A stretch of 64,000 nt of DNA. Origin: Bacteroidota bacterium. GTDB lineage: Bacteria > Bacteroidota > Bacteroidia > Bacteroidales > Lentimicrobiaceae. The stretch's first letter is position 1. Each line of letters opens with the position of its first letter. The position numbers and the translations under genes were made by a program. The stretch is taken from assembly GCA_023417935.1 (NCBI GenBank), contig JAEZDY010000006.1:20507-84506 (forward strand). The letters are read 5' to 3'. The notes under the pieces are model-generated. The model ran no database searches. It saw only the letters and a program-made list of their open reading frames with translations, and was not told where the DNA came from. Shown here piece by piece: positions 16,263 through 25,240 of this stretch.

Positions 16263-18200
16263 ATGCTCAGGGATTTCATCTATGCTGTTTTTAATCTGAA
16301 ACATTTCGTTTTCATCCGGAAGAGAAAACCAGGTGAAATCCGCTCTTTGCCTGTGTCCAATTTTAAACTATCAACTTTCCTTTCTGTTATTGTCATCATA
16401 CTTCTATTACCGGCCATTCACACTGTAGCACAGGTTGCAACTGAACAGCAACTCGGATTGCAGTTTTACAATGACCGGGATTTCCACAAGGCTGCTGAAG
16501 TTTTTGAACGGCTTTATAAACAAAAGCAGGATCATTTTACCTACACTTATTACCTACAAACACTGCTTGAGCTTGGCAATATTGAAGAAGCCGGCAAAGT
16601 TGTGAAACAACAAGTGAAGCGTTTCCCAAATGAAGCAAGATATCAGGTGGATCAGGGTTATATAATGATACGAGGTAACCAGGCACAGAAAGCAACCAAA
16701 TTGTTTGATGACCTGATCAAAGATCTGAATCCTGACCAGCGCAGTGTAATGGAATTGGCAAATGCATTTACAATGCGCCGGGAGCAGGATTATGCAATAC
16801 GCACTTACTTAAAAGGTCGTCAGTTATTATCGCCTGAGCACACATTTGGTTTTGAACTTGCTCAGATGTATGAAATACAAGGGCAGTTTGACAAGATGGT
16901 TGATGAATACCTGACCCTAATAGCCCAAACACCCCCTTTTGCTGACCAGGTGAAGGTGAGGTTGCAAAATTCGCTGATTAATGATCCTGAAAACAGCAAG
17001 ACCGAAGCATTAAGAAAGGCACTGGTAATGAAAGTGCAACGTACTCCTGACGATATAGTACTAACTGAGATGCTGGTATGGTTATCAATTCAACTTAAGG
17101 ATTTTGAATCGGCACTCATACAGGCAAAGGCTCTCGACCGTAGGTTGGGAGAAAATGGCACCAGGGTATTCGCTCTTGGGCAATTGAGCGTTACCAATGG
17201 TAATTACCCTGTAGCTGCTGATGCGTTCAGCTATGTCATGGATAGGTCTGATGACCCTGCCTTAAGAACAATTGCAGAGGTTGAGTTGCTCCGTTCAGAG
17301 TTCGAGTTGGTTACCAATACTTATCCTGTTGATGAAAAGAAGATTAACGAAGTGTCAGACAGATATGCCAAAGCCATTGACAGAAATGGCAATAATCAAT
17401 TGGTGTATCCCTTAGTGATGAATCTGGCGCATATTGAAGCCTTCTACCTTAAAAATACGAATAAAGCAGTGGTTCTGCTTGAAGACCTGATTCAAAGAAC
17501 AGGTAATGACAAAGTTATGCAGGCACAATGTAAGTTGGACCTTGCCGATATTTTACTCTTCAGTGGTGAACCATGGGAAGCTACATTGTTATATTCGCAG
17601 GTTGACAAAGCCTTTAAAAATGACCCTCTCGGTCACGAGGCAAGGTTCAGGAATGCACGATTGTCATTCTTTATTGGTGAATTTGATTGGGCCAGGGCAC
17701 AATTGGATGTGCTTAAAGCTGCTACTTCAAAACTTATTGCCAATGATGCAATGCAAATGTCATTACTTATCACTGATAACATTGAAGCCGACAGCTCAAC
17801 TCTTGCCTTGGGTTCCTTTGCAAGAGCTGGATTATTACTCTTCAGGAATAATACTGGTATGGCAGAGGCTTTACTTGATTCAATTATAGTTGCATTCCCC
17901 GGACATTCAATAATTGATGATGTTTTAATGAAGAAAGCGGAGATAAAGTTGAGAAATGGAGATTTCACGGCAGCGGAATCAATGTATACTGAAGTGATTG
18001 CCCAATACCCTGATGATATTTTGGCAGATGATGCTATGTTTAACCTTGCAACACTCTATGAAGTTCATTTAAAAGACCTCACAAAAGCGAGTGATACATA
18101 TCAGAAACTCATGACCCAATATCCCGGCAGCATATATGTAGTAGAAGCACGAAAACAATTCAGGACCATAAGAGGCGATTTTCAGCAGCAGGAACAATAG
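16263..18200 (+). CDS. Exported tetratricopeptide repeat protein
   Basis: A 645-residue TPR protein. The N-terminus begins with about 35 charged residues, then one hydrophobic segment (about 37-56) ending near HTVAQ, so it is a long signal peptide or a membrane anchor. After that the whole protein is helical repeats, e.g. YNDRDFHKAAEVFERLYKQ and the C-terminal YPDDILADDAMFNLATLYE, spaced like YbgF/BamD-type TPRs. Such proteins scaffold envelope assembly, but the partner is unknown. It follows serS closely. If the true start is downstream, I see no good alternative ATG before the hydrophobic segment. Confidence 0.8.
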   Translation: MLRDFIYAVFNLKHFVFIRKRKPGEIRSLPVSNFKLSTFLSVIVIILLLPAIHTVAQVATEQQLGLQFYNDRDFHKAAEVFERLYKQKQDHFTYTYYLQTLLELGNIEEAGKVVKQQVKRFPNEARYQVDQGYIMIRGNQAQKATKLFDDLIKDLNPDQRSVMELANAFTMRREQDYAIRTYLKGRQLLSPEHTFGFELAQMYEIQGQFDKMVDEYLTLIAQTPPFADQVKVRLQNSLINDPENSKTEALRKALVMKVQRTPDDIVLTEMLVWLSIQLKDFESALIQAKALDRRLGENGTRVFALGQLSVTNGNYPVAADAFSYVMDRSDDPALRTIAEVELLRSEFELVTNTYPVDEKKINEVSDRYAKAIDRNGNNQLVYPLVMNLAHIEAFYLKNTNKAVVLLEDLIQRTGNDKVMQAQCKLDLADILLFSGEPWEATLLYSQVDKAFKNDPLGHEARFRNARLSFFIGEFDWARAQLDVLKAATSKLIANDAMQMSLLITDNIEADSSTLALGSFARAGLLLFRNNTGMAEALLDSIIVAFPGHSIIDDVLMKKAEIKLRNGDFTAAESMYTEVIAQYPDDILADDAMFNLATLYEVHLKDLTKASDTYQKLMTQYPGSIYVVEARKQFRTIRGDFQQQEQ

Positions 18201-18274
18201 AATAAACCTTAACAATATTGCTGCTTGAATATAGGAATAACAGCATTCCAATTTGTTGCTAATCAATAGTATAA

Positions 18275-18396
18275 CTAATTCGGTATAATAATTCAGCATA
18301 AATAATTCAGCTTAAATAATTCAATTTAATAATTCAGCTTAAATAATTCAGCTTAATAATTCAACATAAATAATCCAGCTTTACTAATTCAGTATC
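18275..18396. repeat. 13-14 bp tandem repeat AATAATTCAGCTTA
   Basis: About nine head-to-tail units of 12-14 bp with consensus AATAATTCAGCTTA, most differing by one to three bases. It fills the gap between the TPR gene and rsmA and ends about 15 bp before the rsmA start codon. Not CRISPR: there are no spacers and the units abut. Confidence 0.88.
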
Positions 18397-18410
18397 TAAA
18401 ACTTTCTAAT

Positions 18411-19334
18411 TTGTACCCTGTAAGAGCAAAAAAACACCTTGGCCAGCACTTTCTAAATGATGAGAACATTGCCAGAAAGATTACCGAAAACCTTAAGCTG
18501 CCTTGTGATGCGGTATTGGAGGTTGGACCCGGAACAGGAGTTCTTACAAAGTATCTGTTGGAAATGCTTGACTCTTCTACCAGCGTTAAAGAGGAGAATT
18601 CTGTAAAGGAAAAACTTGAGTCGTCTCCTTCAGTTAATGTGGGGAATTCAGTGAAGCAAGTGCTGGAAACCTCTGCTGCATTGGAAGATAACAAAAACGG
18701 AAGCATTAAGCAGTTCCTCACTTTAGATGTTGATAGAGACAGTATAGCTTATCTTAAAGAGACTTATCCTGACCATGCAGCCATATTCCGCGAAGCAGAC
18801 TTCCTGAGATTCAACCCTGAGGAGTTTTTCAAAGGTTGCTTTTCAGTTATTGGTAATTTCCCCTACAATATATCAAGCCAGATATTCTTCAAAGTACTGG
18901 ACCACGTTGACCAGATACCTGAAGTAGTTTGTATGTTGCAGAAAGAAGTTGCTGAACGAATTGCTGCACCACCAGGTAGCAAGACATATGGAATACTGAG
19001 TGTGTTGCTGCAGGCATGGTACAACATTGAATATCTCTTCACCGTTGAGCCACACTTATTCATACCTCCACCAAAGGTGAGATCGGCAGTTATAAGACTT
19101 ACCCGTAACACTACCACAGAATTAGGGTGTGACCCTATTATGTTTAAAACGGTAGTAAAAACAGCCTTCAACCAGCGACGTAAAACTTTACGCAATGCAT
19201 TAAAAAGCCTCAACATAACTTTAAGTGAGGAAATGAATGAAATGCTTGACAAAAGGGCTGAACGTTTAAGTGTCGCCGACTTTGTATATATTACCAATAG
19301 TTTAGCGATTAGACCAACAGATCAGAAGGGTTAG
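18411..19334 (+). CDS. rsmA: 16S rRNA dimethyladenosine transferase with an internal insertion
   Basis: S-adenosylmethionine-dependent enzyme that dimethylates two adjacent adenosines near the 3' end of 16S rRNA. Family features: the N-terminal KKHLGQHFL (7-15), motif I EVGPGTG (37-43), the acidic LDVDRD (105-110), the catalytic NFPYNIS and the C-terminal NQRRKTLRNALK. Start is TTG at 18411. No ATG or GTG lies between it and the in-frame stop at 18357. Residues 53-101, between motif I and the acidic loop, are about 40 longer than usual and contain a 16-residue tandem duplication rich in Ser, Val, Lys and Glu. The rest of the enzyme looks intact. Confidence 0.93.
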   Translation: MYPVRAKKHLGQHFLNDENIARKITENLKLPCDAVLEVGPGTGVLTKYLLEMLDSSTSVKEENSVKEKLESSPSVNVGNSVKQVLETSAALEDNKNGSIKQFLTLDVDRDSIAYLKETYPDHAAIFREADFLRFNPEEFFKGCFSVIGNFPYNISSQIFFKVLDHVDQIPEVVCMLQKEVAERIAAPPGSKTYGILSVLLQAWYNIEYLFTVEPHLFIPPPKVRSAVIRLTRNTTTELGCDPIMFKTVVKTAFNQRRKTLRNALKSLNITLSEEMNEMLDKRAERLSVADFVYITNSLAIRPTDQKG

Positions 19335-19481
19335 ACATAATTACCTTCCTATGGATGTTCATTTGATCAATGGTTGTATATACTTCATAATATTCAGCCT
19401 TTTTTCTTTTCTTTGCATTGAAAATAAGCATACTAAGCTCTGCTAAATCATATATGAAATCAATAAGCCCTACCTCATTAA

Positions 19482-21500
19482 ATGAAATCAAAAATACAAC
19501 CCGGCACTCCATCAGTAAATAAGTCAGCCCAACCAATGCCTCAAAAGCATCCGGCAAAGGCACTAAATGCCAGGATCTATTATCTAATTATTGCTGCGTT
19601 GGCTTTTGTACTTTATGGCAATACGATTTCCAATAACTATTCTCTCGACGATTCTTATGTTACGGCTAATAACCCCGTTGTTCAACAAGGTATTAAGGCT
19701 ATTCCGCTCATCTTCTCTTCAAATTATATTACTATGAATGCTGAAGAAGGTGGCCAGCACAGTTATGGTTATCGGCCGGTGTCAAAAGCAACTTTTGCTA
19801 TTGAAAGAACGCTTTTCGGAGAGAATCCGCACATTAGTCATTTCTTTAATGTGCTCTTGTATGCTTTAACTGGGTTGTTGCTGTTTTTTATACTACTGAA
19901 ACTTTTAACGGGTCATCACATAATGCTCCCATTCTTAGCGGTTGTATTCTTTATGGTACATCCGCTCCATACTGAAGTGGTTGCAAGTTTAAAGAATCGT
20001 GAGGAATTACTTAGTTTTCTTGGAGCACTTGGAAGTATACATTTCTTTCTAAAGTGGCATGAAACGTCAAAAAAGAGATTCGTTTTTTGGGCGCTGCTAT
20101 CCTTTGCTATAGGCTACCTTTCGAAGGTGAATATTATGACGTTCATTTTCATTATACCGCTTATATTCTGGTACTTCACTGATACTAAGCCACGTAAACT
20201 TCTGATAACATCATTGATGGTAATAGGAGTTATTGCATTGATGGTTTTGATACCGCGGGTGCTGCTGGGAACAGCGGTGCGCCCGATGCAGTTCATTGAA
20301 AATCCTTTACAGTTTGATCCAACTTTACCTGAACGCCTTGGTACTTCAATGATGGTGTTGTTATTCTATCTGAAGATGCTGGTATTTCCACATCCGTTAT
20401 TATTTTATTACGGCTATAACATGATTCCTGTTACAACATTAGGAAATCCAATAGTATGGTTAAGTTTCATCATACATGCAGGTTTATTTGGCTATGCTCT
20501 ATATACAATACGCCGTAAAACCATTCTTTCGTTTGCCATACTCTTCTATCTTATAAATATTGGTATCTTTTCTAACTTGCTGGCCCCTCCCACAGGCATT
20601 GTAGCAGAGCGCTTTCTTTACGTTGCATCGCTTGGTTTTTGTATTGCGCTGGCTTATGGCATCTTTAAAATTTTCAGGCTTGAAACTTCTGAAAAAGTTA
20701 TTCCAGCAAAGGTTATTGCCCTGATGGCTGGCATTGCTTTACTCATCTCAATACCTGCTGTTGCAAAAACTATCGACAGGAATAACGATTGGGAAAATGA
20801 AATGACATTATATGAAGCTGATATGCCATACCTTGAAAAGTCAGCTAAAGCCAATTTCATTTATGCTACTAATCTGAGGAGTTCTGTAGTTGCACGATTG
20901 AAATCAGGAGTGCCACGTAAAGATATCATCCCCGACGCCCAAACATCTATACTGCATTTTAAACGTGCTGTAGCAGTTTATCCTCAGTATCCTGATGCAT
21001 GGAATAACCTGGGGGAGTCGTTTCTTCTTTTACTGAATGAAGCTGATTCATCGATAAAGTACTTTGAAAAAGCGGTTGAGGTGAATCCTCAGCTTCATGC
21101 GGCATTCTATAACCTGGGATATACCTATCAGATTACAGGTCAACTGGAAAAATCTGTAGAAAACTACGAAAAAGCGCTGGAAATTGAGCCCTGGGAAGTG
21201 AGAACTATGTCGAATCTTTCAGTTGTATACGGGAAGACAGGTGAACTTGATAAGGCAATCCAACTTAATGAAGACATTATCAAGATAGATCCTACAATGG
21301 AGGCTCCTTACCTAAATCTTGCTTCTTTTGCAATTCAAAAGGGAGATAACCTAACAGCACTTGGGCACTTTGAAAAAGCGCTTGAGGTGAATCCTGATAA
21401 TTTCAACCTTAGTATGAGGCTTAATGAATATTATAAAAAGGCCGGCGACAGTTTAAAAGCTGAGTACTACCTGGATATTGCAAGAAGGGCTCAAAAGTGA
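19482..21500 (+). CDS. Polytopic membrane protein with C-terminal TPRs (TMTC-like)
   Basis: A 672-residue protein. The N-terminal two thirds have about ten hydrophobic segments in the style of GT-C mannosyl/glycosyltransferases, with an Asp-Asp (SLDDSYV) in the first extracytoplasmic loop, where GT-C enzymes bind the lipid-linked donor. Four TPRs follow (about 500-660), each ending in a clear NP or DP motif such as FEKAVEVNP and YEKALEIEP. This matches the TMTC/DUF1736 architecture, proposed to be protein O-mannosyltransferases. The acceptor here is unknown. Its ATG follows rsmA by 147 bp. Confidence 0.8.
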   Translation: MKSKIQPGTPSVNKSAQPMPQKHPAKALNARIYYLIIAALAFVLYGNTISNNYSLDDSYVTANNPVVQQGIKAIPLIFSSNYITMNAEEGGQHSYGYRPVSKATFAIERTLFGENPHISHFFNVLLYALTGLLLFFILLKLLTGHHIMLPFLAVVFFMVHPLHTEVVASLKNREELLSFLGALGSIHFFLKWHETSKKRFVFWALLSFAIGYLSKVNIMTFIFIIPLIFWYFTDTKPRKLLITSLMVIGVIALMVLIPRVLLGTAVRPMQFIENPLQFDPTLPERLGTSMMVLLFYLKMLVFPHPLLFYYGYNMIPVTTLGNPIVWLSFIIHAGLFGYALYTIRRKTILSFAILFYLINIGIFSNLLAPPTGIVAERFLYVASLGFCIALAYGIFKIFRLETSEKVIPAKVIALMAGIALLISIPAVAKTIDRNNDWENEMTLYEADMPYLEKSAKANFIYATNLRSSVVARLKSGVPRKDIIPDAQTSILHFKRAVAVYPQYPDAWNNLGESFLLLLNEADSSIKYFEKAVEVNPQLHAAFYNLGYTYQITGQLEKSVENYEKALEIEPWEVRTMSNLSVVYGKTGELDKAIQLNEDIIKIDPTMEAPYLNLASFAIQKGDNLTALGHFEKALEVNPDNFNLSMRLNEYYKKAGDSLKAEYYLDIARRAQK

Positions 21501-21584
21501 TACTTTGAATAAGATTGCATTATATAACATTCAGAACTCAAAGCCGCGACTACCAACTACAAATTACCAACCGAAAATAAGATC

Positions 21585-23291
21585 ATGCCGCAACTAAGCG
21601 ATTACTATAACCAATCACTCACATTACCTGATATACTGCGACGTGCTGCAGCAGCTTCAGAAAACACAGTAATAGGGTTTCTAAACGAATCGGGGGAAGA
21701 CACCATTTCATATTCTCAGCTTCTTGATGAAGCTACATTTATTGCAGTTGGGCTTATAAATGAGGGGATTATAAAAGGTGATAAGGTTATCATTGCAACT
21801 GATAACAACAGGGAAACCCTGGTTATCCTCTGGGGCTGTTTCCTCTGCGGGGCAATACCAACTGTATTACAGCCGCCACCTACCTTTTCAGGGTACAATC
21901 CACCGATAGTTAAATTGCTCAATGTTTATGAACAGCTTGAGCAACCGTTGGTGTTCATGACTACCATTCCTTCAGGAACCGATGTGCCGGAAATGAGATT
22001 CAAAAGAAAAGATTCTTTAAATACACTCGGCAAATTGCCGGAAGTGATTATTGATGCAAATGATCTGGCCTTTATACAATTCTCTTCAGGCAGTACTGGT
22101 GACCCAAAAGGTATCATGCTTACGCATTACAATATAATGGTTAATCTTGATGCTATTCGCATTGGTTTAGACTTCCACCCAAATGAGGTTACAGGAAACT
22201 GGATGCCCTTGTTTCACGATATGGGATTAATTGGTTATCATTTAACTCCCCTGTATTGCTCAATTCATCAGTGGCATATTGAAACGATAGACTTTATCAA
22301 GAATCCCGGGTTATGGCTTGACCTGTTGACACGAAAAAAAGTGAAGATAACCGGTTGCCCTAATTTCGGGTTAGCGTTGACTTTACGCTTTATTAAGAGA
22401 CTCAAGACAAGACCTCAGTGGGATTTTTCAGCATTAGAAGGATTATTGAATGGTGCAGAGCCAATTTCAGTTCAAATAACGAACGAATTCGTGAAGGAAC
22501 TTGAGCCATATAACTTTAACCCAAACGCCATGATGCCCGTTTATGGCCTGGCCGAGGCAAGCCTTGCAGCAACATTCACACCGCTTATGACACCTTATGT
22601 TGTAACAGCATTTGACGCGCTAAGTCTTGACAGGGATTACAAGGCTGTTGAAATTGAACCAGATCATCCAAATGTCAGGTTGATAGCAGGTGTAGGAGTT
22701 GCTCTGAATGATATAAATATCAGGATAGTTGACCATAGCAATTGTGAAGTTCCTGAAGGAACTGCAGGTATCATTTGCCTTAGTGGAGGATCCATTACAT
22801 CAGGTTATTATAATCGACCTGCAGAATCAGCCTCTTCCTTTATTGACGGGTGGTTTAACACAGGTGATATAGGATTTCTTTATAAAGGCAACTATTATAT
22901 CAGTGGCCGTGAAAAGGATATCATCTTCAAGAATGGACGTCATTATTTTGCCAACGATCTTGAGGAACTTGCATTCAACGTTGAGGGTATCACCTATGGA
23001 AAAGTCTGCTTTGCAGGAATTACCGATCACAAAACAGGGACTGAAGCAGTTATTGCGTTCGTGGCAGGGTCAGTAGGTGAGAAAGCTCAGGAGATGTACA
23101 AGGAATTGCGTAACCTTTTGCGAAGCACACTTGGTATAACACTTGATGAACTCATCATGGTTCGTTCAAATGAAATCCCAAAAACTTCGAGCGGGAAGTT
23201 GCAACGTTACAAGTTGATACAACGTTACCTCGCCGATGAATTCGCAAATTCAGTCGTATCAGGCACTTTACCTGCAAAGGAGCTTGAATAA
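21585..23291 (+). CDS. Fatty acyl-AMP ligase (FAAL), stand-alone
   Basis: Adenylate-forming enzyme that activates a fatty or related acid as acyl-AMP and loads it on a carrier protein. The 568-residue protein has the AMP-binding P-loop FSSGSTGDPKG (166-176), the FAAL-type motif LFHDMGLIGYH, the GREKDI hinge and the catalytic Lys in KTSSGKLQR near the C-terminus. It lacks a fused carrier domain, unlike the two paralogues at 41.9 and 45.5 kb. A free ACP gene lies 1.7 kb away. The last 67 bp overlap the convergent radical SAM gene. Placing it with FAAL rather than CoA ligases rests on motif style and context. Confidence 0.85.
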   Translation: MPQLSDYYNQSLTLPDILRRAAAASENTVIGFLNESGEDTISYSQLLDEATFIAVGLINEGIIKGDKVIIATDNNRETLVILWGCFLCGAIPTVLQPPPTFSGYNPPIVKLLNVYEQLEQPLVFMTTIPSGTDVPEMRFKRKDSLNTLGKLPEVIIDANDLAFIQFSSGSTGDPKGIMLTHYNIMVNLDAIRIGLDFHPNEVTGNWMPLFHDMGLIGYHLTPLYCSIHQWHIETIDFIKNPGLWLDLLTRKKVKITGCPNFGLALTLRFIKRLKTRPQWDFSALEGLLNGAEPISVQITNEFVKELEPYNFNPNAMMPVYGLAEASLAATFTPLMTPYVVTAFDALSLDRDYKAVEIEPDHPNVRLIAGVGVALNDINIRIVDHSNCEVPEGTAGIICLSGGSITSGYYNRPAESASSFIDGWFNTGDIGFLYKGNYYISGREKDIIFKNGRHYFANDLEELAFNVEGITYGKVCFAGITDHKTGTEAVIAFVAGSVGEKAQEMYKELRNLLRSTLGITLDELIMVRSNEIPKTSSGKLQRYKLIQRYLADEFANSVVSGTLPAKELE

Positions 23292-24763
23292 GTCTTTGTA
23301 AGCCTGCTCCACTTAAACAGGTATATAAGCATGAGAACTTTATCAGTAATCTTTAGATAAAGTGATCGCTTACGTTTTTTCCATTCCATACTTCCATTAA
23401 CACCTTCAGGATCCTTTTCTATTATTTCCTCTAGTGTCATACGCCCGTAATTATGATTTGAGGCATATGTCCAATATACGGTTTCGAGGCTTTTGGTATT
23501 CCACCATGTTCTAAGCATCTTGCGGCGAATGGCTTCTTTATTATATAGACTTAACCATATTTCGCGCATAATTTCATCAAGCTCTTCCTGTTTGATATTG
23601 GGGGTATTGATCACTGCTTTCATACAATGATAGTGCTGCCAGTCGCGGGGATAATCATCATTGATGATATTATCCCTTTGCTTCATTCTATGGAACAATT
23701 CTGTTCCCGGAAGAGGAGTTAGTATTGTGCACTGATAACAATCAATGCTACTGTTGGCAATGAAATCGCGTCGTGCAAATAAGTCTTCCCTTAAATCACT
23801 GTCCATGCCAAAAATCATTGTTCCAAGGATTCCAATCCCATGCTTGTGAATCTTCTTGAAAACACTCTCGTAATTATCGGGTCCCCGCTTAATATTAAGA
23901 TTCTTACGCACATCTTTTAAGGCACGTGCTGTTTCAGCTTCCACTCCCATTAGAACCAGTTTACAACCAGCTTTCTTAGCCCAGTATAGAACTTCATCAT
24001 TATCAGCGAAGTTTACTGCCACTTGTGCAAGCCAGTGCTTCTCGAACCCACGCTCAACCATTCCCTTAAATAATCTGATGGCTCTATCGGATGCTCCCTT
24101 TTTATTGTTAATAAGGTTATCATCTACAAAGAACAGCAACTTACGGGTAGTTTCCCCCAGTTCCTTGAGTACGTCGTCTATATCACGCTCACGATACTGC
24201 TGTCCACACATATGCGTTACAGAACAGAAATCACAGCCCATTGGGCAGCCGCGCGAAGTTTGTACCAGGTCATAAGTGTAAGGATATTTGCTAAAAATGT
24301 CTCTCCTAACATGTGCGATAGCATCAACACTTACAATTCCTCCATAATAAATCTTTTTTAGCTCACCTGCCTCGAAGTCCCTGATGAGTTGAAGCCAAGC
24401 ACCCTCAGCATCATGGGTTAAAATAGCATCGAAATGTTCCGTTGCTTCTTTTGAATACATTGTTGCATGTATACCCCCCATTACTGTTTTTATACCTTTA
24501 TCACGGTAAATAGCAGCTATTTGGTATGCTCTGAAGGCATTGGCTGTAAATGCAGTGAGTCCAACTAAATCAGCTTCTTTAAATTCAAATTCTTCGAAAC
24601 TTTCATCAATAAGCTCTACTTCCCAATCATCAGGAGTAAGTTGGGCAACTATACCAAGACCAATTGGCATAAAACGGGTACTTATATCATTGATGAATCC
24701 TTTTCTTGATTTATTTGCAGGATTAACCAACAATAGTTTTTTCTTTTTTAAAGTCTCCATCAA
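23225..24763 (-). CDS. B12-binding-type radical SAM protein (copy 1)
   Basis: A 512-residue protein with an N-terminal cobalamin-binding-type Rossmann region (about 8-145), then a radical SAM barrel whose 4Fe-4S cluster is held by Cys173, Cys177 and Cys180 (RGCPMGCDFC). A C-terminal region resembles DUF4070 members. The DxHxxG cobalamin motif is absent, as in BchE-like and several class B methyltransferases. Likely chemistry is radical methylation or rearrangement of an unactivated carbon; the substrate is unknown. It is clearly paralogous to the 25.2-26.7 kb gene, but ends with 13 extra residues coded antisense to the FAAL 3' end. Confidence 0.87.
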   Translation of the reverse strand: MMETLKKKKLLLVNPANKSRKGFINDISTRFMPIGLGIVAQLTPDDWEVELIDESFEEFEFKEADLVGLTAFTANAFRAYQIAAIYRDKGIKTVMGGIHATMYSKEATEHFDAILTHDAEGAWLQLIRDFEAGELKKIYYGGIVSVDAIAHVRRDIFSKYPYTYDLVQTSRGCPMGCDFCSVTHMCGQQYRERDIDDVLKELGETTRKLLFFVDDNLINNKKGASDRAIRLFKGMVERGFEKHWLAQVAVNFADNDEVLYWAKKAGCKLVLMGVEAETARALKDVRKNLNIKRGPDNYESVFKKIHKHGIGILGTMIFGMDSDLREDLFARRDFIANSSIDCYQCTILTPLPGTELFHRMKQRDNIINDDYPRDWQHYHCMKAVINTPNIKQEELDEIMREIWLSLYNKEAIRRKMLRTWWNTKSLETVYWTYASNHNYGRMTLEEIIEKDPEGVNGSMEWKKRKRSLYLKITDKVLMLIYLFKWSRLTKTYSSSFAGKVPDTTEFANSSAR

Positions 24764-24925
24764 TTTTTATAGCGAATAACTAGGATTGCAATTGTTTGAG
24801 TTTGTGTAACTATCCTATGAGCCAGTATAGCTTTTGCATAAGTTAGGGTTGCAATAATAGTTAATTATTTCAACATATTGGGCTTTCACGATTAAATATC
24901 AATGGTTTAAGTAGCAAAAAAAAAT

Positions 24926-24933
24926 TACCTTTG
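24926..24933 (+). promoter_or_regulatory. -7 box upstream of the acyl carrier protein gene
   Basis: TACCTTTG, exact TAnnTTTG match. It gives a predicted leader of about 14 nt. No clear -33. Confidence 0.5.
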
Positions 24934-24953
24934 CAGCAAAGAAAACACCAAAA

Positions 24954-25184
24954 ATGACTATTCAAGATTTTATAGCTCGCATTGAAGAAGAATTTGATGA
25001 TATACAACCTGGTACACTAAAGCCTGAGAGTGTATTCAGAGAAGTTTTTGAATGGAATTCAATCAACGCGTTGATACTCATCGCTATGGTTAAGACTGAG
25101 TATGATGTAACAGTCAATGCTGAGGATATTGCCAACTCCAAAACTGTAGAAGATATCTACCGGATAATTAGTTCCAGAGTTTAA
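24954..25184 (+). CDS. Stand-alone acyl carrier protein
   Basis: A 76-residue carrier protein with four-helix pattern and acidic composition. The attachment Ser is Ser36 in FEWNSINAL; the usual Asp-Ser-Leu is Asn-Ser-Ile here. The remainder (MVKTEYDVTVNAEDI and IYRIISSRV) fits ACP helices II to IV. It sits alone between two minus-strand radical SAM genes with its own -7 box, and is the likely carrier for the nearby FAAL and KAS III. It is not the housekeeping fabD/fabG-linked acpP. Confidence 0.88.
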   Translation: MTIQDFIARIEEEFDDIQPGTLKPESVFREVFEWNSINALILIAMVKTEYDVTVNAEDIANSKTVEDIYRIISSRV

Positions 25185-25240
25185 TTTCCACTCACCAGAA
25201 ATATTAGCAACTGCTCAAACGATATGTAATTGAGCAGATT

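Noticed and set aside
18275..18396. Possible CRISPR array
   Set aside because: Units of 12-14 bp abut with no unique spacers, and there are no cas genes in the window.
18863..19297. 144-codon minus-strand frame inside rsmA
   Set aside because: Antisense shadow of a clear housekeeping gene.
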